Assembly: GCA_039927975.1 (NCBI GenBank)
Contig: JBDSTZ010000044.1
Span: 1-22,241 of the forward strand
DNA: 22,241 nt
Origin: JBDSTZ01 sp039927975
GTDB taxonomy: Bacteria > Pseudomonadota > Gammaproteobacteria > Burkholderiales > Burkholderiaceae_D
Reading direction: 5' to 3'
Shown here: positions 15,636 through 22,241 of the stretch, piece by piece
Numbering within the stretch: position 1 is the stretch's first letter
Layout: each line of letters starts with the position of its first letter
Notes under the pieces: model-generated
The model's input: only the letters and a program-made list of their open reading frames with translations
Databases searched by the model: none
What the model was told of the DNA's origin: nothing
Program-made: the position numbers and the translations under genes

Positions 15636-15686
15636 GCGCGGCAAACGCGCAAAAATGTGATTTGTTTCGCGCGCCTGGCGTATAAA
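15636..15686 (+). promoter_or_regulatory. Possible promoter and operator of the unassigned glycosidase gene
   Basis: In the divergent intergenic region an imperfect inverted repeat (15636-15646 with 15664-15674, 9 of 11 pairs) is followed by TATAAA at 15681-15686, a possible -10 box. No convincing -35 box is seen at the right distance. Confidence 0.25.
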
Positions 15687-15758
15687 CCTTCACATGCCGT
15701 CGCCGCGCGTGGTTGAATTACCGGCTCCGACTCCCCCGAAGATGGAAGGCTTGACGTC

Positions 15759-18050
15759 ATGGTTCCAATTCAAATTTCCCGCCGCCGCCTGATGCTTGCC
15801 ACCGCTGCGGCGGGCGTGGCCCTGGCGCTGCCGGCGGCCGGCGCCGCCGAGCGACTGGCGCGTGGCGAGCGTATCGACCGCAAGGCGCTGGTGAGGCGCC
15901 ACAACCCGCTGCTGACGGCCGTCGATCCATCGGCGCCGCTCATGCTGGGCAACGGGAATATCGGCTTCACGGCGGACATCACCGGCCTGCAAACCTTCAC
16001 TGAACCGTACAGCAAGATCGCGCCGCTGCTGACCGAGGCGCAGTGGGCCTGGCACAGCTTCCCCAATCCGCAAGGCTTGACGGTGCAGGGCACCCAGGTC
16101 GAGGTCGAGGTGCGCGGACACACCCGCCGCTACGGCTACATCAAGGAATGGGCCGACGCGGCCAAGAACCCGGCGGTGGCGTGGATTCGCGAGAATCCGC
16201 ACCGCTTCTCGCTGGGCCGCCTGGCGCTGGACCTGCGCGCCAAAGACGGCTCGCCAGCACGCTTTGCCGACATCGCCGATGCACACCAGGCGCTCGACCT
16301 GTGGACCGGCACCCTGACCAGCAGTTTCGTCTACGACGGCGAGCCAGTGACCGTGGTCACGCGCGTGCTGCCGGACCAGGACACGGTGATGGCCGAGGTG
16401 ACGTCAAGGCTGGTGGCGCAGGGCCGGCTGAGCGTTGTGGTGCGCTATCCGGGCGTCTCGCGCAACCTCAATCCCGACCCGTCGGACTGGACCAACCCGG
16501 ACGCCCACAGCACCACTGAACTGTCGCGCAAGGCGGGCGAGCTTCGCCTGAAACGCCAGATCGACACCACAACTTACCATGCGGCCATCGGCGCGCCAGG
16601 GGCGGTGATCGAGAAGCCGGGACCGCACACTTACCGGATCGGCAGCAACGCCAGGACATTGACTGTGATGGCCCAGTTTTCATCGTCACCCGGCGCGGCC
16701 CTGCCTACACCGGCGGCGGCCAAGACGGCCACCGAACGCCACTGGATCGGCTACTGGTCGAACGGCGGCATGGTCGATTTCGCGGGTTCGCTCGACCCGC
16801 GCGCTAACGAGCTTGAGCGCCGCGTCGTCCTGTCGCAGTATCTGATGGCGGTGAACGCCGCCGGCAGCTTCGCGCCGCAGGAGGAGGGCCTGTTCTCGAA
16901 CAGCTGGAACGGCAAGTCGCATCTGGAGATGCACCCCTGGCACAGTGCGCACTTCGCCCTGTGGGGCCGCCCGCAGCTGCTGGAAAAAAGCCTGGGCTGG
17001 TATGTCGGCTTTCTGCCAAAGGCGAAGGCGCGCGCGAAGGAGCAGGGCGTTCAAGGCGCCTGGTGGCCAAAGATGATCGGCCCCGATGGCGTCGACAGCC
17101 CGTCCAAGGTCTCGCCCTTCATCCTGTGGCAGCAGCCGCACCCGATCTACATGAGCGAGCTGTTGTACCGGGCCGGCGGCGGCGCGCGCGTGCTGAGCGC
17201 CTACGCCGAACTGGTCGAGGAAAGCGCCGCGCTGCTGGCGTCGATCGTCTACCTCGATGAGCAGACTGGCAAGATGCGCCTGGGCCCGCCCATCATCCCG
17301 GTGCAGGAGAATTTCGACCCCATGGCTACTTTCGACCCGGCCTTCGAGCTGGCCTACTACCGCTGGGGCATCGAGACCGCGCAGCTCTGGCGCGAGCGCG
17401 CCGGCAAGGACCGCCGCGCCGACTGGGACGCGGTGCTGGCCAAGTGGCCCGCGCTGCCGCAGAAGGACGGGCTGTACCTGCCGGTGCGCTCCGAGCCGGA
17501 CTTCTGGAACAAGGCGGCCGGCGCCTGCAAGTCGAATGCGCTCGACGAGAGCTGCCAGAACCGCGACCACATGTCCTTCCTGATGCCGCTCGGCTGGCTG
17601 CCTGGCCACGACATCGACAAGGCGGCCATGCGGCGCACTTTTGATCGCATGAAGCGCGACTGGGATTTGCGCCAGACCTGGGGCTGGGACTACCCGATGA
17701 TGGCCATGACGGCGACGCGCCTGAACGCGCCGGAGGAAGCCATCGACTGGCTGTTCTTCGACGCGCGCAACAACAAGTTCGGGTCAAGCGGCATGACGCC
17801 CCGCGTGCACCTGGACGCGCATGCGGCGGCCTTCGTGCCGACGGCTACCGGTGCGGGCGCGGCGAAGCAATCCGGCGCCGGCCCCGACGGCCCGGGCTAC
17901 CAGCGCGCGGCGGAAACCTATTTTCCATCGAACGGCGCGCTGCTGCTGGCGGTCGCGTTGATGGCGGGTGGATGGGATGGACAGCGCGGTTCCAGGTTTC
18001 CGAAGGCGGGCTGGAAGGTGAAGGTGGAAGGCATCCTGCCTTCGCTCTGA
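15759..18050 (+). CDS. Tat-exported (alpha/alpha)6-barrel glycosidase-like protein, family not assigned
   Basis: 763 residues; GGAAGG lies 9 nt before ATG 15759. The N-terminus SRRRLMLATAAAGVALALP is a twin-arginine signal, cut near residue 30. A beta-rich N-terminal domain contains LMLGNGNIGFTADITGLQTF (61-80) and AQWAWHSFPNPQG. The second half is helical with WNGKSHLEMHPWHSAHFALW (about 383-402), ENFDPMATFDPAFELAYYRW (near 515), NRDHMSFLMPLGWLPG (near 601) and TWGWDYPMMAMTATRLN (near 641). This is the layout of six-hairpin glycosidases related in outline to GH65/GH95. I recognise it as a conserved, mostly uncharacterised protein of polysaccharide loci. The conserved Glu in HLEMH is a candidate catalytic residue (inference). 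It is divergent from the pectate lyase and convergent with the second STN receptor. Confidence 0.75.
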   Translation: MVPIQISRRRLMLATAAAGVALALPAAGAAERLARGERIDRKALVRRHNPLLTAVDPSAPLMLGNGNIGFTADITGLQTFTEPYSKIAPLLTEAQWAWHSFPNPQGLTVQGTQVEVEVRGHTRRYGYIKEWADAAKNPAVAWIRENPHRFSLGRLALDLRAKDGSPARFADIADAHQALDLWTGTLTSSFVYDGEPVTVVTRVLPDQDTVMAEVTSRLVAQGRLSVVVRYPGVSRNLNPDPSDWTNPDAHSTTELSRKAGELRLKRQIDTTTYHAAIGAPGAVIEKPGPHTYRIGSNARTLTVMAQFSSSPGAALPTPAAAKTATERHWIGYWSNGGMVDFAGSLDPRANELERRVVLSQYLMAVNAAGSFAPQEEGLFSNSWNGKSHLEMHPWHSAHFALWGRPQLLEKSLGWYVGFLPKAKARAKEQGVQGAWWPKMIGPDGVDSPSKVSPFILWQQPHPIYMSELLYRAGGGARVLSAYAELVEESAALLASIVYLDEQTGKMRLGPPIIPVQENFDPMATFDPAFELAYYRWGIETAQLWRERAGKDRRADWDAVLAKWPALPQKDGLYLPVRSEPDFWNKAAGACKSNALDESCQNRDHMSFLMPLGWLPGHDIDKAAMRRTFDRMKRDWDLRQTWGWDYPMMAMTATRLNAPEEAIDWLFFDARNNKFGSSGMTPRVHLDAHAAAFVPTATGAGAAKQSGAGPDGPGYQRAAETYFPSNGALLLAVALMAGGWDGQRGSRFPKAGWKVKVEGILPSL

Positions 18051-18063
18051 ACGAACGCAAGCA

Positions 18064-18101
18064 AAAAGGCCATGCGCCGCCGATGTGGCGCATGGCCTTT
18101 T
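18064..18101. terminator. Bidirectional terminator between convergent genes
   Basis: A perfect 15-bp stem (18064-18078 with 18087-18101) with an 8-nt loop and A/T runs at both ends. It can end the plus-strand glycosidase transcript and, in the other direction, the minus-strand receptor transcript. Confidence 0.9.
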
Positions 18102-18114
18102 GAGAAATGGCAAA

Positions 18115-18134
18115 GGGGGCATGTTCATGCCCCC
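18115..18134 (-). terminator. Second hairpin terminator of the minus-strand receptor
   Basis: GGGGGCAT (18115-18122) pairs with ATGCCCCC (18127-18134) around a 4-nt loop, 12 bp after the receptor stop codon. Read on the minus strand it is followed by a short TTT, then by the stronger terminator at 18064-18101. Confidence 0.65.
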
Positions 18135-18146
18135 TCGTCGTTTTGC

Positions 18147-21100
18147 TTACATCGTGCGGAAATTCACCCCCACCATAACGCGCCGGCCCACATAGGAATA
18201 GTCCAGCAGGTTAGGCGTGCCATCGGCGAACGGCGTGTACGGTCCCTGGCTGTTGGAGTTCGTCGCGTTGCCCAGGTTGCGGCCCTCGATGAACACTTCC
18301 ACGTTCGGATTGAACTTGTACGAGATCTTGCCGTCGACAAAACGGGTGGCGTCCTTGAAGTTCGGCGAACCCGGGTTGTACGGTGGGCCCAGACGGCCGC
18401 CACCCACGTTCGGATAGTTAAGCATGCTCGTCGAATTGCCGCAGGCTGCGATGCACTTGAAACTCGACGCCACCGCCTGCAGGGCCAGGCGCGCCGACAG
18501 CCTTCCATCGTCATACCAGATCGCCGCGTTGTAGGTGTACTTCGACTCGTTCTGCGGCGGCAGCGGGTTGCCGGTCAACAGGTCCACCACGTTGAGGTTG
18601 CTCGTCGCCGAGTGCATCTTGCTGTAGTTGGCGTCGAAGCCGGTGTAGCGGAACAGCCACGGCAGGAAGGTGAACGCGGTCTTGGTACTGAACTCGACGC
18701 CGCGGCGGCCGGTAGTGGCGCCGTTCATCCAGGTCGAGTAGTCGAACAGCAGTTCGTTAAGCGGCTGGCCGGTCGCAGGGTCGACCAGGTCAGTGTTGGC
18801 GAACAGCGCCGAACGCGGCGCGGCCTGGGTGATCGCGCCACCGACCTTGCCGTCCTGGCGGAAGCCGGCGATGGTGAACATCGTGTCCTTGTTCGGATAG
18901 TACTCGACCGACAGGTTCTGGTTCAGATTGCGCTGCGCCTTGAGGGCCGGATTGCCGACCGTGCTGGTGCAGCGCGTGGCGTCGTCGTCGTTCTCCAGGG
19001 CCAGCCGTTCGTCGTAAGTGCAGGAGCCCGACGCGAGCAGGCGCGCCACCGGCGGCCGCGCCACGGTCTTCGCGGCGCTGTAACGCAGCACAAGCTTGTC
19101 GGGCACCAGCCAGGTCGCCAGGTTCAGGCTTGGCAGCACGTCGGCGGTGGTGGCGTCGGTCTGGGTGAATTGCTGCACCGAGGTCTTGACGAAGCCGGCC
19201 GGCTCGTCGCGCAGATCCTTGTTGTAGGCGTCGGTAACGTTGATCGAGGTGAACGACATGCGGCCGGTGCCGTGGATCTTGGTGCGCACGTAACGCACAC
19301 CCACATTGCCTTCCAGTTCGAAACCGAACGGCAGCGCGCGGCTGGTGAACGGCACGTGGTCGAGACCGAAGTCGCCCATCACGTAGAACGACTCGGTGCG
19401 CTCGGTCAGGTGCTGGAACGGCTGGTCGTAGACCTTGCCGTCGTTGGCCGTGCATTGTTTGACGCAGTCGAAATTCGCGTTCGGGATCTTGAGCATCGAA
19501 AAGATCTTTTCGACGTCGATCTGGGTCCAGTTGTCGATCAGGCCGTCGGGACGGTCGCTGGCGCCATTGAAGAAACGGGTCGGCGTCGCCTGCATCGTCA
19601 TGGTCTGCTTGAGCAGATCGGCGAACTGCGCCATCGTCATGACGGCCGAGCCGTCGAAGGATTGGCGGATGTCGGCTTTTGGAATCCAGCCGAACACGCA
19701 GGCGTTGCCGCCTGGTCCCAGCGAACCTGGCGTGTCGGCGCAGCCGAACAGGGTGCTGCGCAGGGTCGGCGAGGGCAGGGTGATCGGCGCGACGAAGCCC
19801 GGCTTGCCGTACGAGCCGATCGGGTCGCGCAGGTTGTAGCCCGAGTTGTTGAGGGTCCAAGTGTTGCTGACCGTGTCGCGCAGGTTGAAGCCGCTCTTGA
19901 AGCGCTTAAACAGGGGGAACCCGTCGGGCGTCTTCCAGGTGACGTCCAGCTTGGCGGTGCGCTCGCCGGTGTCGCGGATCTGCGGCTCCCACGTCACGTT
20001 GGGCGAAGAAGTGACGGCGTTTTGCTGCGCCACGCTGTAGGCGGGAAGGGTCGCCGTCAGATACTGGTTCGGCGTGACGGCGCCGGCGGCGCTGCGCGGA
20101 TACAGCTTGGCGAAACGCTCCAGGCTCGAATTGTCGGTCGGATCGTAACCGGGGAATGTGTAACCCCACAGGCCGTTCGGCAGCAGGTTCAGCGTGCCCG
20201 AGCCGTAGTAATCGTTGAACGACAGCCGCTTGGTGCCGCGCCGGAAATCCGAGCCGGCGTCGCCGACGAAGAACTCGGCGGTGAGGCCGCCGCGCTTGAA
20301 GGTGCCGCCCAGCTGCAGGTAGCGCGCGGTGGTCAGGCCGATGTCGTGCAGCTGGTCGGTCTTGGCCACGCCGTTGCTGTCGGTGTTGTCGAAGGTGTAC
20401 TTGAGCAGGTGGTGATTGGCGTCCCACACCGCCGAACCGGGCTGCACATTGGTCGCGCCGTTCTTGATCGAGAAGTTCCCCATCGAGAAGGTCAGCTGGT
20501 TGATGTCATCGTGGCGCTTGTTGTAGCTGCCCTTGGTGTAGATGGTCAGCTCGTTGTTGACCTTGAAGTCGGCGCGCAGGTCGAGATTCTGGCGCCGGTC
20601 GATTTCGCGCCGCACCAGGTAGCGCGGGCCGGACGGGGTGTAGTCATTCCACTGGTTCAGGCAGGTCGTGCGCTCATTGCTGCGCATGGTCTGCGCCGCG
20701 CTGCGGGCGCCGCTGGTGATCAGATTGAGCTGGTCGGTCGGGATCGCCCCGAAGACGGTGTTGCAGGCATCCTTGCTGGCGGCCGCCGCCGAGCGCGTCA
20801 GCAGGTCGAACGGCGTGGCCGCCTCGAAGAAGCCGCCGCCGATCAACGGCGATTTCAGCAGCGAGGTGTTGGAGGCCGCGTCGGCCATGTTGAGCGTGCC
20901 GGGCTGGAAGGTGAAGGTCTTTTCCGGCGAATTGTCGAAGTCGAAAATCCGGTAGTAGCCTTGGTTGCCGCTGCCGGCCACCTGCGCCGAATGGCCTTCG
21001 TTGTGCAAGGTGGTGGTCGAGGCGTTGAGCAGCAGGCCGAGGCGGCCGTCGAGGAATTTGTTCGACAGGATCAGGTTGGCGTCCGGTTCCCACTTCTTGT

Positions 21101-22106
21101 TCAGGTTGCTCTGGGTGGCGGCGATGCGCAGCGAGGCGAAGGGTTTTTTGAAGTCCAGGCCGGTGCGCGTCTTGATGATGATGCCGCCTCCCAGGGCGCC
21201 TTCGGTCATGTCGGCGGTCGAGCCCTTGACCACATCGACGCTCTTGATCAGGTCGGCCGACAGCTGGCGGAACTCGACCGAGCGGCTGTCGCTGGCGCCG
21301 GCGCCCATGTCGCTGCCGCCGGCCGACTGCACGGCCTGGCCGTCGAGTTCGACCCGGGTCAGGTCGGGGCCGTTGCCGCGCACCGTGACGCTGACGCCCT
21401 CGCCGAAGTCGCCGCGATCGAGGCCGATGCCGGCGATGCGCGAGATGGCTTCGCCGACGTTACGGTCGGGCAGCGAGCCGACGTCCTCGGCGACGATTGA
21501 ATCGATCGCGGTGGCCGCGTTCTTCTTGCGCTCGATGCTCGATTGCTGCGAGGCGCGGGTGCCGACCACCAGCACTTGCTGGACCGCGTCGGCCGGCGCG
21601 TTGTTCGTGCTCGCCGCCACTTGTTCGGTCGCTGGCGTCTGCGCGCCAGCCATCGGCGCGCCCATCATGAACACGGCGGCCGAGACGGCGACGCAAGTCG
21701 CCTTGCGCTGGCCAGGGAGGGTATTTTTCGTCATTGTCTCTTCCGTTATTGTCGAGTCGTTGTTTACGTTTTTGGATGACAAAGGCGTGCGCCTTAAAAT
21801 CACCACGGTGCCGCTGCTGCTTACCCTACCGACCAGATTAGTGCACATCAGCAGTCGATCGACCGCCTCGGAAATGACGAATGCGCCTGTCAATGCGTTG
21901 GTGCTCACGCCGTCCAGAATGTCACCGGACGTCAATATATTGATGCCGGCCTGGCGCGCGAACTCCGGGATGGAATCCGTGGCCACACCAGCCGGTATAT
22001 TGAACGGCCGTGGCGATTCCTGGGCCGACGCCGCGCCCGCGTGAGACAACATGCTCGCGGCCACAACGATGCCGACGGCATGAACGCATTGGTGCATGGA
22101 CTTCAT
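18147..22106 (-). CDS. TonB-dependent receptor with N-terminal STN signalling domain and a second internal signal peptide
   Basis: 1319 residues. GAGGAG directly abuts ATG 22112, so the next ATG (22106) is the more likely start. Order: signal peptide (1 to about 29, cut near ASA); STN domain (about 34-106, FNIPAGVATDSIPEFARQAG, GAFVISEAVDRLL); AT-rich linker; Met 125 (base 21734), which begins a second full signal peptide (MTKNTLPGQRKATC, hydrophobic core, MAGAQ); TonB box near 177-185 (VQQVLVVGTR); plug with DSIVAEDVGSLPDRNVGEAI, VTVRGNGPDLTRVELDGQAV and GGGIIIKTRTG; large barrel with C-terminal FRTM. The plug is of the Xanthomonas/Caulobacter type. The STN domain predicts signalling to a FecR that is not in the window, probably encoded just beyond 22241. 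It shares its promoter type with the pectate lyase, so a pectic oligomer is a plausible ligand (inference). Confidence 0.92.
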   Translation of the reverse strand: MKSMHQCVHAVGIVVAASMLSHAGAASAQESPRPFNIPAGVATDSIPEFARQAGINILTSGDILDGVSTNALTGAFVISEAVDRLLMCTNLVGRVSSSGTVVILRRTPLSSKNVNNDSTITEETMTKNTLPGQRKATCVAVSAAVFMMGAPMAGAQTPATEQVAASTNNAPADAVQQVLVVGTRASQQSSIERKKNAATAIDSIVAEDVGSLPDRNVGEAISRIAGIGLDRGDFGEGVSVTVRGNGPDLTRVELDGQAVQSAGGSDMGAGASDSRSVEFRQLSADLIKSVDVVKGSTADMTEGALGGGIIIKTRTGLDFKKPFASLRIAATQSNLNKKWEPDANLILSNKFLDGRLGLLLNASTTTLHNEGHSAQVAGSGNQGYYRIFDFDNSPEKTFTFQPGTLNMADAASNTSLLKSPLIGGGFFEAATPFDLLTRSAAAASKDACNTVFGAIPTDQLNLITSGARSAAQTMRSNERTTCLNQWNDYTPSGPRYLVRREIDRRQNLDLRADFKVNNELTIYTKGSYNKRHDDINQLTFSMGNFSIKNGATNVQPGSAVWDANHHLLKYTFDNTDSNGVAKTDQLHDIGLTTARYLQLGGTFKRGGLTAEFFVGDAGSDFRRGTKRLSFNDYYGSGTLNLLPNGLWGYTFPGYDPTDNSSLERFAKLYPRSAAGAVTPNQYLTATLPAYSVAQQNAVTSSPNVTWEPQIRDTGERTAKLDVTWKTPDGFPLFKRFKSGFNLRDTVSNTWTLNNSGYNLRDPIGSYGKPGFVAPITLPSPTLRSTLFGCADTPGSLGPGGNACVFGWIPKADIRQSFDGSAVMTMAQFADLLKQTMTMQATPTRFFNGASDRPDGLIDNWTQIDVEKIFSMLKIPNANFDCVKQCTANDGKVYDQPFQHLTERTESFYVMGDFGLDHVPFTSRALPFGFELEGNVGVRYVRTKIHGTGRMSFTSINVTDAYNKDLRDEPAGFVKTSVQQFTQTDATTADVLPSLNLATWLVPDKLVLRYSAAKTVARPPVARLLASGSCTYDERLALENDDDATRCTSTVGNPALKAQRNLNQNLSVEYYPNKDTMFTIAGFRQDGKVGGAITQAAPRSALFANTDLVDPATGQPLNELLFDYSTWMNGATTGRRGVEFSTKTAFTFLPWLFRYTGFDANYSKMHSATSNLNVVDLLTGNPLPPQNESKYTYNAAIWYDDGRLSARLALQAVASSFKCIAACGNSTSMLNYPNVGGGRLGPPYNPGSPNFKDATRFVDGKISYKFNPNVEVFIEGRNLGNATNSNSQGPYTPFADGTPNLLDYSYVGRRVMVGVNFRTM
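21732..21744 (-). promoter_or_regulatory. Internal ribosome binding site and possible second start codon
   Basis: On the minus strand GGAAG (21744-21740) lies 5 nt before the in-frame ATG at 21734-21732, which opens a second complete signal peptide. The linker around it is AT-rich (23 of 60 G/C over 21721-21780). This mirrors 3337-3351 in the other STN receptor. Confidence 0.45.
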
Positions 22107-22155
22107 GCACATCTCCTCTAATCTGATTTTCGGAACTATGCTGCCCCGTTACTGG

Positions 22156-22188
22156 TAAAGACTGCCGACAAACGCAGCTTCCTCAAAC
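22156..22188 (-). promoter_or_regulatory. ECF sigma-type promoter of the second STN receptor (class B)
   Basis: Minus strand: GTTTGAGGAAG (22188-22178), 15 bp, GTCTTTA (22162-22156), the same as at 15591-15623. The transcript would start near 22150, about 45 nt before the receptor start codon. Confidence 0.65.
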
Positions 22189-22241
22189 GACTTCGACAAA
22201 CAGATAAAACGCTCAACAATATGAGCGGATCGACATGCTCC

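Noticed and set aside
18072..21500. A 1142-codon open frame on the plus strand opposite the second STN receptor
   Set aside because: It is antisense to a clear receptor, has no domain features, is rich in Arg, Val, Gly and Ala, and arises from high GC at codon position 3.

Overview
The window looks like a carbohydrate-use island from a high-GC Gram-negative bacterium. The gene content fits a betaproteobacterium of the Oxalobacteraceae type (Massilia/Duganella-like): large TonB-dependent receptors (TBDTs), a FecI/FecR pair and many secreted polysaccharide-degrading enzymes. The taxon is inferred from gene families and base composition; no marker gene is present.

Layout. (1) 2-727 (+): C-terminal part of a GH97 glycosidase cut by the window edge. 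(2) 728-1224: non-coding, with a 29/30-bp tandem repeat, a sigma70-type promoter between two LacI-type operator palindromes, and an ECF-type promoter. (3) 1225-6186 (+): ECF sigma factor, overlapping FecR anti-sigma factor, then a TBDT with an N-terminal STN signalling domain, closed by a strong terminator at 6260-6294. (4) 6295-6658: no supported gene. (5) 6659-15553, all on the minus strand and probably transcribed in the order PL10 pectate lyase, GH105 unsaturated-uronyl hydrolase, TBDT without STN, GH2 beta-galactosidase-like enzyme; the GH2 gene also has its own promoter with an overlapping operator. (6) 15759-18050 (+): a Tat-exported, unassigned (alpha/alpha)6-type glycosidase-like protein. 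(7) 18064-18134: two hairpin terminators between convergent genes. (8) 18147-22106 (-): a second STN-containing TBDT, with its promoter at the right edge.

How it may work together. PL10 would cut pectate to unsaturated oligogalacturonides, a TBDT would import fragments into the periplasm, and GH105, GH2 and perhaps GH97 and the unassigned enzyme would trim them. Control appears to be cell-surface signalling: substrate-loaded STN receptor, FecR, ECF sigma. Two promoter classes are visible. CGTAGGAAA-N13-CGTCAT precedes the sigma gene and its STN receptor. GTTTGAGGAAG-N15-GTCTTTA precedes the pectate lyase and the second STN receptor, which implies a second ECF sigma outside the window.

The most unusual structure is shared by both STN receptors. 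Each is an exported STN module (about 125 residues with its own signal peptide) joined in frame, through an AT-rich linker, to a receptor that still has a complete second signal peptide. The internal Met in each has its own Shine-Dalgarno-like sequence. This suggests either two translation products per gene or post-export cleavage that frees the STN domain.
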